Source of the DNA: Paratinospora sagittata
Taxonomy: Eukaryota; Streptophyta; Magnoliopsida; Ranunculales; Menispermaceae
Assembly (NCBI GenBank): GCA_035771175.1
Contig: CM069610.1
Span: forward strand, 25,572,501 to 25,636,500
Reading direction: 5' to 3'
Length of the DNA: 64,000 nt
Below the pieces are notes generated by a model. The model was not told the origin of the DNA, ran no database searches, and worked only from the letters and a program-made list of their open reading frames with translations. Shown here piece after piece: positions 36,585 through 48,859 of the stretch. Made by a program: the position numbers and the translations under genes. How positions within the stretch are numbered: position 1 is the first letter of the stretch; each line of letters begins with the position of its first letter.

Positions 36585-36586
36585 CA

Positions 36587-39500
36587 ATCCACTTCTGAGA
36601 AAAAAATCTGATATTTCTAACGAAAAAAATGTGGGCACTTCTGCTTGCTCGATTTTTCTATTCCTTATACAATTTCTCCAGGTTATCTTAATTGAAATAT
36701 TCTCTACTAACACCTGGATGATTCCCATTGTCTCACACGCCCAAAACAACTTTCGATTAAACAATGTTTTGAATTCAAATCATTTTGTACTCTCTTGGCC
36801 TTTAACCCGCAACTTCTAATTTTATAAAACACTCATTCTCTGATTTTCAAAAATACAACACACACGATTTTTGCAAGTTAGATTGAGCTTTCCAAAGTGT
36901 TTTTCAAGAGAAGAAAGTTTTGATTTTTGCATTTTTCAAAACAAGCTTCGAATAGAATCAAAATTGCAATCTGTCTTGATGATGACGTCGTTGATCAGCA
37001 AGTCCTTCATTTTATCCCTTTTGTGCTTAGATTTGCAGAGGCTATCCATTGTTTTAAGTTGTAAGTATATATGAAGTGGTTTCGGTAAGATAACACAACA
37101 AAAAAGAACACATTAATTGTCTTGCATCAAGAACATATCACACAATAGCTTTCGAAGTCTACAAATATCAAGCTAGAAGAACGAAGACATATCTCATGCC
37201 TAAGTAAGGCATTAACTTGATCTTTGGTGTGTACCACCTCTCGATCAATCTCAGCACTAAAACTCTGAAATCTGCAAAGTCTTAAAAATCACTCCGATAT
37301 AGTATTTCATTTTGAAAAAATGTTTTCCCAAAGGTTTTAATTATAATTTCAATGAGTTTTGAACTATTTAAAAGTTTTTAATCTTATACATTATGTTTTG
37401 AGTTAATGGAATGGTTCTTGAGTGTCAAAATATTAATTTTTCAAAAATAAGGCTATCTAGCAATTTGCCAAAATTTTACTGAAGGCACTAGCGCACTATC
37501 AGTGTTGATAACACGCAGATAGGGTTCTATAATAAAACATTTGTTTTTCTGCAAAATTGTCTATAGCGCGCTATCCCCTTTGATACCTCGCTATAAAGTT
37601 GTTGCCGTGATCTTTCCATTTTTAGTAAAATGGGCAATAGCGCGCTATAGGCCTCGATAACAAGCTATCGGAACGTCCGTAAAACTCGAGCTCTCGGGTT
37701 TGTGTATATCGATCTGCAATAACCTGCTATCTGTCAATTGAGAACATGATACACAACCCAATAGCACGCTATCCACGTCTGAGAAAAAAATCTGATATTT
37801 CTAACGAGAAAGATGTGGGCACTTCTGCTTGCTCGATTTTTCTATTCCTTATACAATTTCTCCAGGTTATCTTAATTGAAATATTCTCTACTAACACCTA
37901 GATGATTCCCATTGTCTCGCACGCCCGAAACAACTTTAGATTAAACAATGTTTTCAATTCAAAACATTTTGTACTCTCTTGCCCTTTAACCCGCAACTTA
38001 TAATTTTATAAAACACTCATTCTCTGATTTTCAAAAATACAACACACGATTTTTGCAAGTTAGATTGAGCTTTCCAAAGAGTTTTTGAATAGAAGAAAGT
38101 ATTGATTCTTGCATTTGTCAAAACAAGCTTCGAATAGAATCAAAATTGCAATCTGTCTTGATGATAACATCGTTGATCAGCAAGTCCTTCATTTTATCCC
38201 TTTTGCGCTTAGATTTGCAGAGGTTATCCATTGTTTTAAGTTGTAAGTATATATGAAGTGGTCTCGGTAAGATAACACAACAAAAAAGAACACATCAATT
38301 GTCTTGCATCAAGAACACATCAAACAGTAGCTTTCGAAGTTTACAAAGATCAAGCTAGAAGAACGAAGACATATCTCATGCCTAAGTAAGGCATTAGTTT
38401 GATATTTGGTGTGTACCACCTCTCGATCAATCCCAGCACTAAAACTCTGAAATCTGCAAAGTCTTAAAAATTACTTCGATATAGTATTTCATTTTGAAAA
38501 AATGTTTTCCGAAAGGTTTTAATCATAATTTCAATGAGTTTTGAATTATTTAAAAGTTTTTAATCTTATACAATATGTTTTGTGTTAATGGAATGGTTCT
38601 TGAGTGTCAAAATATTAATTTTTCAAAAATAAGGCTATCTAGCAATTTGCCAAAATTTTCCGGAAGGGACTAGCGCACTATCAGTGTTGATAACACGCTA
38701 ATAGGGTTCTATAATAAAACATTTGTTTTTCTGAAAAATTGTCTATAGCGCGCTATCCCCTTTGATACCTCGCTATAAAGTTGTTGCCGTGATCTTTCCA
38801 TTTTTAGTAAAATGGGCAATAGCGCGCTATAGGCCTCGATAACACGCTATCGGAAAGTTCGTAAAACTCGAGCTCTCGGTTTTGTGTATATCGATCTGCT
38901 ATAGCCTGCTATCTGTCAATTGAGAACATGATACACAACCCAATAGCACACTATCCACTTCTGAGAAAAATATCTGATATTTCTAACGAGAAAAATGTGG
39001 GCACTTCTGCTTGCTCGATTTTTCTATTCCTTATACAATTTCTCCAGGTTATCTTATTTGAAATATTTTCTACTAACCCCTAGATGATTCCCATTGTCTC
39101 GCACGCCCAAAACAACTTTAGATTAAACAATGTTTTGAATTCAAATCATTTTGTACTCTCTTGCCCTTTAACCCGCAACTTCTAATTTTATAAAACACTC
39201 ATTCTATGATTTTCAAAAATACAACCCACACGATTTTTTCAAGTTAGATTGTGCTTTCCAAAGTGTGTTTCAAGAGAAGAAACTATTGATTCTTGCATTT
39301 GTCAAAACAAGCTTCGAATAGAATCAAAATTGCAATCTGTCTTGATGATAACGTCGTTGATCAGCAAGTTCTTCATTTCATCCCGTTTGTGCTTAGATTT
39401 GCATAGGCTATCCATTGTTTTAAGTTGTAAGTATATGAAGTGGTCTCGGTAAGATAACACAACAAAAAAGAACACATCAATTGTCTTGCATCAACAACAC

Positions 39501-42500
39501 ATCAAACAATGGCTTTCGAAGTCTACAAAGATCAAGCTCGAAGAACGACGACATATCTCATGCCTAAGTAAGGCATTAGTTTGATCTTTGGTGTGTACGG
39601 TAACCCCTCGATCAATCTCAGCACTAAAACTCTGAAATCTGCAAAGTCTTAAAAATCACTTCGATATAGTATTTCATTTTGAAAAAATGTTTTCCGAAAG
39701 GTTTTATCCATAATTTCAATGAGTTTTGAATTATTTAAAAGTTTTTAATCTTATACAATATGTTTTGAGTTAATGGAATGGTTCTTGAGTGTCAAGATAT
39801 TAATTTTTCAAAAATAAGGCTTTCCAGCAATTTGCCAAAATTTTCCTGAAGGCACTAGCGCACTATCAGTGTTGATAACACGCAGATAGGGTTCTATAAT
39901 AAAACATTTGTTTTTCTGAAAAATTGTCTATAGCGCGCTATCCCCTTTGATACTTCGCTATAAAGCTGTTGCCGTGATATTTCCATTTTTAGAAAAATGG
40001 GCAATAGCGCGCTATAGGCCTCGATAACACGCTATCGGAACGTCCGTAAAACTCGAGCTCTCTGGTTTGTGTATATCGATCTGCTATAGCCTGCTATCTG
40101 TCAATTGAGAACATGATACACAATCCAATAGCACGCTATCCACGTCTGACAAAAAAATTTGATATTTCTAACGAGAAAAATGTGGGCACTTCTACTTGCT
40201 CGATTTTTCTATTCCTTATACAATTTCTCCAGGTTATCTTAATTGAAATATTTTCTACTAACACCTAGATGATTCCCATTGTCTCGCACGCCCAAAACAA
40301 CTTTAGATTAAACAATGTTTCATTTTGTACACTCTTGCCCTTTAACCCGCAACTTCTAATTTTATAAAACACTCATTCTCTGATTTTCAAAAATACAACA
40401 CACACGATTTTTGCAAGTTAGATTAAGCTTTCCAAAGTGTTTTTCAAGAGAAGAAAGTTTTGATTCTTGCATTTGTCAAAACAAGCTTCGAATAGAATCA
40501 AAATTGCAATCTGTCTTGATGATAATGTCGTTGATCAGCAAGTTCTTCATTTTATCCCTTTTGTGCTTAGATTTGTAGAAGCTATCCATTGTTTTAAGTT
40601 GTAAGTATATGAAGTGGTCTCGGTAAGATAACACAACAAAAAAAAACACATCAATTGTCTTGCATCAAGAACACATCAGACAACAGCTTTCGAAGTCTAC
40701 AAAGATCAAGCTAGAAGAACGAAGACAGATCTCATGCCTAAGTAAGGCATTAGTTTGATCTTTGCTGTGTACCACCTCTCGATCAATCCCAGCACTAAAA
40801 CTCTGAAATCTGCAAAGTCTTAAAAATCACTTCGATATAGTATTTCATTTTGAAAAAATGTTCTCCGAAAGGTTTTAATCATAATTTCAATGAGTTTTGA
40901 ATTATTTAAAAGTTTTTAATCTTATACAATATGTTTTGTGTTAATGGAATGGTTCTTGAGTGTCAAAATATTAATTTTTCAAAAATAAGGCTTTCCAGCA
41001 ATTTGCAAAAATTTTCCTGAAGGCACTAGCGCACTATCAGTGTTGATAACACGCAGATAGGGTTCTATAATAAAACATTTGTTTTTCTGAAAAATTGTCT
41101 ATAGCGCGCCATCCCCTTTGATACTTCGCTATAAAGCTGTTGCCGTGATATTACCATTTTTAGGAAAATGGGCAATAGCGTGCTATAAGCCTCGATAACA
41201 CGCTATCGGAACGTCCGTAAAACTCGAGCTCTCTGGTTTGTGTATATCGATCTGCTATAGCTTGCTATCTGTCAATTGAGAACATGATACACAACCCAAT
41301 AGCACGCTATCCACGTCTGACAAAAAAATTTGATATTTCTAACGAGAAAAATGTGGGCACTTCTACTTGCTCGATTTTTCTATTCCTTATACAATTTCTC
41401 CAGGTTATCTTAATTGAAATATTTTCTACTAACACCTAGATGATTCCCATTGTCTCGCACGCCCAAAACAACTTTAGATTAAACAATGTTTCATTTTGTA
41501 CACTCTTGCCCTTTAACCCGCAACTTCTAATTTTATAAAACACTCATTCTCTGATTTTCAAAAATACAACACACACGATTTTTGCAAGTTAGATTAAGCT
41601 TTCCAAAGTGTTTTTCAAGAGAAGAAAGTTTTGATTCTTGCATTTGTCAAAACAAGCTTCGAATAGAATCAAAATTGCAATCTGTCTTGAGGATAACGTC
41701 GTTGATCAGCAAGTCCTTCATTTTATCCCTTTTGTGCTTAGATTTGTAGAAGCTATCCATTGTTTTAAGTTGTAAGTATATGAAGTGGTCTCGGTAAGAT
41801 AACACAACAAAAAAGAACACATCAATTGTCTTGCATCAAGAACACATCAGACAATAGCTTTCGAAGTCTACAAAGATCAAGCTAGAAGAACGAAGACAGA
41901 TCTCATGCCTAAGTAAGGCATTAGTTTGATCTTTGCTGTGTACCACCTCTCGATCAATCCCAGCACTAAAACTCTGAAATCTGCAAAGTCTTAAAAATCA
42001 CTTCGATATAGTATTTCATTTTGAAATAATGTTCTCCGAAAGGTTTTAATCATAATTTCAATGAGTTTTGAATTATTTAAAAGTTTTTAATCTTATACAA
42101 TATGTTTTGTGTTAATGGAATGGTTCTTGAGTGTCAAAATATTAATTTTTCAAAAATAAGGCTTTCGAACAATTTGCCAAAATTTTCCTGAAGGGACTAG
42201 CGCACTATCAGTGTTGATAACACGCTGATAGGGTTCTATAATAAAATATTTGTTTTTCTGAAAAATTGTCTATAGCGCGCTATCCCCTTTGATACTTCGC
42301 TATAAAGTTGTTGCCGTGATCTTTCCATTTTTAGTAAAATGGCCAAAAGCGCGCTATAGGCCTCGATAACAAGCTATCGGAAAGTCCGTAAAACTCGAGC
42401 TCTCGGTTTTGTGTATATCGATCTGCTATAGCCTGCTATCTGTCAATTGAGAACATGATACACAACCCAATAGCACGCTATCCACTTCTGAGAAAAAAAT

Positions 42501-45500
42501 CTGATATTTCTAACGAGAAAAATGTGGGCACTTCTGCTTGCTCGATTTTTCTATTCCTTATACAATTTCTCCAGGTTATCTTAATTGAAATATTCTCTAC
42601 TAACACCTGGATGATTCCCATTGTCTCACACGCCCAAAACAACTTTCGATTAAACAATGTTTTGAATTCAAATCATTTTGTACTCTCTTGGCCTTTAACC
42701 CGCAACTTCTAATTTTATAAAACACTCATTCTCTGATTTTCAAAAATACAACACACACGATTTTTGCAAGTTAGATTGAGCTTTCCAAAGTGTTTTTCAA
42801 GAGAAGAAAGTTTTGATTTTTGCATTTTTCAAAACAAGCTTCGAATAGAATCAAAATTGCAATCTGTCTTGATGATGACGTCGTTGATCAGCAAGTCCTT
42901 CATTTTATCCCTTTTGTGCTTAGATTTGCAGAGGCTATCCATTGTTTTAAGTTGTAAGTATATATGAAGTGGTTTCGGTAAGATAACACAACAAAAAAGA
43001 ACACATCAATTGTCTTGCATCAAGAACATATCACACAATAGCTTTCGAAGTCTACAAATATCAAGCTAGAAGAACGAAGACATATCTCATGCCTAAGTAA
43101 GGCATTAGTTTGATCTTTGGTGTGTAGGGTAACCTCTCGATCAACCTCAGCACTAAAACCCTGAAATCTGCAAAGTCTTAAAAATCACTTCGATATAGTA
43201 TTTCATTTTGAAAAAATGTTTTCCGAAAGGTTTTATCCATAATTTCAATGAGTTTTGAATTATTTAAAAGTTTTTAATCTTATACAATATGTTTTGAGTT
43301 AATGGAATGGTTCTTGAGTGTCAAAATATTAATTTTTCAAAAATAAGGTTATCCAGCAATTTGCCAAAATTTTCCTGAAGGCACTAGCGCACTATCAGTG
43401 TTGATAACACGCTGATAGGGTTCTATAATAAAACATTTGTTTTTCTGAAAAATTGTCTATAGCGCGCCATCCCCTTTGATACCTCGCTATAAAGCTGTTG
43501 CCGTGATCTTTCCATTTTTAGTAGAATCGGCAATAACGCGCTATAGGCCTCGATAACACGCTATCGGAACGTCCGTAAAACTCGAGCTCTCGGGTTTGTG
43601 TATATCGATCTGCTATAGCCTGCTATCTGTCAATTGAGAACATGATACACAACCCAATAGCACGCTATCCACGTCTGAGAAAAAAATCTGATATTTCTAA
43701 CGAGAAAAATGTGGGCACTTCTGCTTGCTCGATTTTTCTATTCCTTATACAATTTCTCCAGGTTATCTTAATTGAAATATTCTCCACTAACACCTAGATG
43801 ATTCCCATTGTCTCGCACGCCCAAAACAACTTTAGATTAAACAATGTTTTGAATTCAAATCATTTTGTACTCTCTTGCCCTTTAACCCGCAACTTCTAAT
43901 TTTATAAAACACTCATTCTCTGATTTTCAAAAATACAACACACGATTTTTGCAAGTTAGATTGAGCTTTCCAAAGAGTTTTTGAATAGAAGAAAGTATTG
44001 ATTCTTGCATTTGTCAAAACAAGCTTCGAATAGAATCAAAATTGCAATCTGTCTTGATGATAACGTCGTGGATCTGCAAGTCCTTCATTTTTTCCCTTTT
44101 GTGCTTAGATTTGCAGAGGCTATCCATTGTTTTAAGTTGTAAGTATATATGAAGTGGTCTCGGTAAGATAACACAACAAAAAAGAACACATCAATTGTCT
44201 TGCATCAAGAACACATCAAACAATAGCTTTCGAAGTTTACAAAGATCAAGCTAGAAGAACGAAGACATATCTCATGCCTAAGTAACGCATTAGTTTGATA
44301 TTTGGTGTGTACCACCTCTCGATCAATCCCAGCACTAAAACTCTGAAATCTGCAAAGTCTTAAAAATCACTTCGATATAGTATTTCATTTTGAAAAAAAT
44401 GTTTTCCGAAAGGTTTTATCCATAATTTCAATGAGTTTTGAATTATTTAAAAGTTTTTAATCTTATACAATATGTTTTGAGTTAATGGAATGGTTCTTGA
44501 CTGTCAAAATATTAATTTTTCAAAAATAAGGCTATCCAGCAATTTGCCAAAATTTTCCTGAAGGCACTAGCGCACTATCAGTGTTGATAACACGCTGATA
44601 GGGTTTTATAATAAAACATTTGTTTTTCTGAAAAATTGTCTATAGCGCGCTATCCCCTTTGATACTTCGCTAAAAAGCTGTTGCCGGGATCTTTCCATTT
44701 TTAGTAAAATGGGCAATAGCGCGCTATAGGCCTCGATAACACGCTATCGGAATTTCCGTAAAACTCGAGCTCTCGGGTTTGTGTATATCGATCTGCTATA
44801 GCCTGCTATCTGTCAATTGAGAACATGATACACAACCCAATAGCACGCTATCCACGTCTGAGAAAAAAATCTGATATTTCCAATGAGAAAAATGTGGGCA
44901 CTTCTGCTTGCTCGATTTTTCTATTCCTTATACAATTTCTCCAGGTTATCTTAATTGAAATATTCTCTACTAACACCTAGATGATTCCCAATGTCTCGCA
45001 CGCCCAAAACAACTTTAGATTAAACAATGTTTTGAATTCAAATCATTTTGTACTCTCTTGCCCTTTAACCCGCAACTTCTAATTTTATAAAACACTCATT
45101 CTCTGATTTTCAAAAATACAACACACACTATTTTTGCAAGTTAGATTGAGCTTTCCAAAGTGTTTTTCAAGAGAAGAAAGTTTTGATTCTTGCATTTGTC
45201 AAAACAAGCTTCGAGTGGAATCAAAATTGCAATCTGTCTTGATGATAACGTCGTTGATCAGCAAGTCCTTCAATTTATCCCTTTTGTGCTTAGATTTGTA
45301 GAAGCTATCCATTGTTTTAAGTTGTAAGTATATGAAGTGGTCTCGGTAAGATAACACAACAAAAAAGAACACATCAATTGTCTTGCATCAAGAACACATC
45401 AGACAATAGCTTTCGAAGTCTACAAAGATCAAGCTAGAAGAACGAAGACATATCTCATGCCTAAGTAAGGCATTAGTTTGATCTTTGCTGTGTACCACCT

Positions 45501-45689
45501 CTCGATCATTCCCAGCACTAAAACTCTGAAATCTGCAAAGTCTTAAAAATCACTTCGATATAGTATTTCATTTTGAAAAAATGTTTTCCGAAAGGTTTTA
45601 ATCATAATTTCACTGAGTTTTGAATTATTTAAAAGTTTTTAATCTTATACAATATGTTTTGTGTTAATGGAATGGTTCTTGAGTGTCAA
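36587..45689. repeat. Satellite array, middle block (type B)
   Basis: This resumes the interrupted monomer after TE1, starting with the second ATCCA. Landmarks are at 36871, 38053, 39238, 40411, 41582, 42764, 43949 and 45134, with spacing 1171-1185 bp. An 11-bp loss in the word aatgttttgaattc marks three related copies: about 24231, 40321 and 41491. The stretch 36592 to about 37200 is nearly identical to 42485 to about 43090. The block ends in GTCAA (45685-45689), the left target duplication of TE2. No gene is seen. Confidence 0.96.
45685..45689. repeat. Target site duplication of TE2, left copy (GTCAA)
   Basis: The satellite word gagtgtcaa runs into the LTR start TGTGGCGACC. GTCAA recurs at 56317-56321 before aatattaattttt. 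Uninterrupted monomers have gagtgtcaaaatatt once. Confidence 0.93.
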
Positions 45690-47595
45690 TGTGGCGACCC
45701 CGCGCCCTGGACCACCAACCCTGCAGGGAATGGCATGCGGAATGCCGGGGCGGGACGCCCGGCGTAGGCATCTCCGACCACTCCTCAACTCCCGTGAGGT
45801 GGGTGAGACCCTACGGGCCTTATCTCAAACAACGACATAATATTAAAAGGTACTAAACAAAACTACCCACCATATTAATCATCAAAGACAAGGGATAATC
45901 CATAAAAATGAACCATAAATAGAATCATAATCCCTACAGTCCATTAAAATTGACATACACATAAAGTCCAAAATTGTGGGTACAAATAAAAACCGTCATA
46001 TGCCCACATGGTCTATCTAACAAGTCCCAACTCACCCATACTACAATGTGGTAAGTGTTATAATTACATAATCCAAAATATAATACTTCATAATTTAAAA
46101 CACAGTTCAATCAAAATGCCTCTCAACTCACATCGAGGCTTTGGATTCTCTCGCAGGCAAGACCCTCAAGATATAACTACTCCTTTGCCCTTATTCGGGA
46201 CAGAAGGACCTGAAAGAGGAAAATGAGGGTGAGCCAACGGTGCCCAGGGAATAGAATTCAGATATGCTATCAATACTCATCAATAAATATCATCTATGCA
46301 TGTCAATGTGTAGCATGATTTAAAAGCTCATAACATATAGATATCAAACATTTATAATAAGTTCGATGCAAGTAAAAGCTTATCAATTTGGATCCACATT
46401 CCACATGCATTGGGTTACTAGTGCACGTCTATTTCACCGTACCGTTGATCCCAATCATGTTTATTTGGGTTACTAGTACACGTCTATTTCACTGTGCCAT
46501 TGACCCCAATCATTTTCTTTCCTAAAACCCTCCTATGACAAGGTTAAGTCCCCCTATTAGCCAGATAGATGGGCCCAACCAAAGTCATAAGGTTTTCTCA
46601 AATCAATGCATCATTCAAAACATTAGAACACATTCATGCTTTCAACATACAATATATATAAGTGATATGATGACATAAAAGATATAATCATAAGTGAAGT
46701 CTACTCACAACCAAGCCTCGCGAGAGTATTTAACCACACACGACCACCAAATCGAATCAACCCAATCAAGATCCTGAAACATACATATATCCTACCATAC
46801 ATCAATTTCTATGCTCAATCACATAGACATTACACATCAACCCTAAATCAGTCCACATATAAACAATAGGCCTAAATCCCATATAATCCCATCATTCAAC
46901 TCAAATCACATGACTTAGGCCTCTAATGCATAGTTCTCATACATAAACCATTCTATTAATCAAAAATACTGATTTTCAATTCCTTTAGGCATAAACATGC
47001 CCAAATTGGTCACTTGATCACAAGTAGGCCTAACCCATGATATGGTCACAACCACCAAATCAGTAGCATAATCAACTCTAGTCATGCTTAATTAAACATA
47101 AGTTGCATCAATTCAATGATTCTAGGCCAAAAGCATCAAAAGCCCTAAAATATGAAATTTTTCATACTTAGGCCATATTGTCGATTTACACTAGGTCACC
47201 ATGTTCAGCCATGTATATCACTGATTTTGCATCATGGGTTCATCAACAATGGCAACTAGGTCAACATAGTTGACATGCAAGCTATTTGGAAAGGTCTAAG
47301 TTCATATTCTAAATTTAGGTCTAATACAAGCAACCCTACCAATTCTTCATTTACTATTCTGTTCAGATGTATCAATATACCAACAGAAATATGTAATCAC
47401 AAAATCAACCGTACAGATTGAATTATGTGAAGATACAAACCTTTTGTCCAAATATCAGCCCAATCCAACGGTGGACCGAAAAGATAAGTATATTTGATGA
47501 ACAAGTCTCTAATCAGAAAAGTTCTCCTTTCCTGCTGCAAATTCTCAAACTCAAATGACTATATCACACAAAATACTAAAACAAATACACATCTC

Positions 47596-47980
47596 CACCG
47601 TTCGGAATACAGAAATATCAGTTATAAACTACATACCCAAATTTGATATCCATCCAACGGTATATTTAGGAGATCTACAAGTTTGAGCGAAACACCACGA
47701 GAAATCCAGAATCTCCAACCAGCTTTGTTTCAGAGGTTAGATCTCTCAGAAGAAACCTTAAATCAAGATCTTCACCGTTCAGAATTCAGATCTATAAGTT
47801 TGAGCGAAACGATGCGAGAAATCCAGACTTTCCGACCAGCCTTGTTTGAAAGGTTAGATCTCTTAGAAGAAACCTCTGATCAAGATCTCCACCGACAGAA
47901 TTAATAACCATAAGTTACGAACTTGCTGACAAATTTTGAGCTCAATCTAACCATAGATTCCAAAGATCTACCTCTTTGAT
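47596..47980 (-). repeat. 177-bp tandem repeats in TE2 3' LTR
   Basis: Units begin caccg at 47596, 47773 and 47890 (the third is degenerate). They share ccatccaacggt, gagatctacaagt, gagaaatccaga and gaggttagatctct-type words. The second unit lacks about 62 bp that the other LTR retains. Confidence 0.8.
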
Positions 47981-48100
47981 GAAAACGTCGCAGGGATCTT
48001 CCTCCTGCAACTCTCTCCTTCTTTCTCTTCTTCTTTCCTTTCTCTTCTTTTCTTTATCTTCTTCTTTCCTTTCTCTCCACTCACCTCTTTCTAGAACTTC

Positions 48101-48172
48101 CTTGATTCCCTCCTTGATTCTCTCCTTGATTCTCTCCTTGTTTTCCTCCTTGATTCTCTCCTTGATTCCCTC
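48101..48172 (-). repeat. 12-bp minisatellite in TE2 3' LTR
   Basis: Six copies of cttgattctctc with small variants. On the coding strand this gives a Lys/Glu/Arg/Ile open frame that is purely a by-product. The matching array in the other LTR is 55805-55876. Confidence 0.9.
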
Positions 48173-48612
48173 CACTCATTCTAACACTTCCTTGAGGGCA
48201 TGGGACACTTGTCCACTTTCATGCACCAACCTTCACATGTGTTGGTCTCATACTACCCATACCAACCACATGTACTTTAACCAATTTCATGCTTCCATGT
48301 ATTTTAAATGTCCAATCCATTTAATAAACCAAATTTTCATTCTCATTTATCCTTTTATTCAATCAATCCTAACTCATATCAATTCATGGTTTAATGGACC
48401 CATGCATAAATAATAACATATGCATTTTAATTTAATTTAACATGACCCATATACAATTTATGATACACATATTTATATGCATTATCAAGCATCAACTATA
48501 CAAACATTAAACAACCATCAAACAAACACCAAACATATCAAGGCAACGCATAGAGTTTGGGCAAAGTGCAATTGAGTTATGGGCTAGATGAAATAATTTT
48601 TGGGGCGTCACA

Positions 48613-48626
48613 TCACACCCACCTTA
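48613..48626 (-). promoter_or_regulatory. Polypurine tract of TE2
   Basis: The coding strand reads TAAGGTGGGTGTGA directly before the 3' LTR start TGTGACGCC. Composition is mostly purine, and the position is right for the plus-strand primer. Confidence 0.8.
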
Positions 48627-48655
48627 GAATGAACTTCGTCCTCGAAGTTTTAAGG

Positions 48656-48859
48656 TTAAGAAATACCTAAGCCCATGAACTCGGCAAAGTGCTCCATCAT
48701 GTAGTCCTCACGCTCCCAAGTAACCTGCTCTTCGCCATGGAACTGCCATCTCACCTTAACCATCGAAATCTCGCGATTACGTAACCTCTGGACCTTTCGG
48801 TCGAGTATCTGAATAGGTTCCTCATCATAAGTCCCATCCTGCCTCAGTTCAATGTTCCT
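48656..48859 (-). pseudogene. TE2 chromodomain-like C-terminal tail
   Basis: The 68 codons after the third stop continue in frame and carry PIQILDRKVQRL, VKVRWQFHGEE and VTWERED, typical of the C-terminal chromodomain-like region of plant chromovirus integrases. Premature termination at 48862 would remove this module. Confidence 0.75.

Larger units (their letters stand above)
25225..36586 (-). mobile_element. TE1: Ty3/gypsy chromovirus, Tekay/Del-like, with an extra ORF
   Basis: An 11.36-kb LTR retrotransposon coding on the minus strand. In transcription order it has the 5' LTR (36586-35056), a tRNA-iMet primer binding site (35050-35039), a long leader with poly-A and hairpin repeats, an extra ORF (33634-32042), gag-protease-RT-RNase H (from 31261), an integrase fragment with chromodomain-like tail (to 26805), a polypurine tract (26580-26568) and the 3' LTR (26567-25225). 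Its ends are TG...CA with ATCCA target duplications. The protease-RT-RNase H-integrase order and the GPF and chromodomain-like tail place it among plant chromoviruses; the Tekay/Del assignment rests on motif resemblance. The LTRs look identical outside their tandem repeats, so insertion is recent. Integrase is internally deleted, so the copy cannot move on its own. Confidence 0.93.
35056..36586 (-). repeat. TE1 5' LTR (right copy), 1531 bp
   Basis: From 35056 to the TATA box it matches the left LTR at a constant offset of 9831 bp, and I saw no base differences by eye. It is longer because the GAACGTTC array has 16 rather than 6 units. Its outer edge is also altered: poly-T passes directly into CA and the ATCCA duplication, so about 19 bp (ggtgaaatacagggtatta in the other LTR) are missing just inside the terminal dinucleotide. 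Confidence 0.93.
45690..48612 (-). repeat. TE2 3' LTR (left copy), 2923 bp
   Basis: It begins TGTGGCGACC on the plus strand and ends GGGGCGTCACA, so on the coding strand it reads TGTGACGCCCC...GGTCGCCACA. It contains a polypyrimidine stretch (about 48000-48090), a 12-bp minisatellite (48101-48172) and a 177-bp tandem repeat starting at 47596 and 47773, whose second unit is shortened here. Short open frames inside it mirror low-complexity sequence and are not genes. Confidence 0.92.

Noticed and set aside
47942..48175. Lys/Glu/Arg-rich 77-residue frame in TE2 LTR (also 55646-55879)
   Set aside because: It is a translation of a 12-bp minisatellite and a polypyrimidine tract inside an LTR, with no start context or conservation beyond the DNA repeat.
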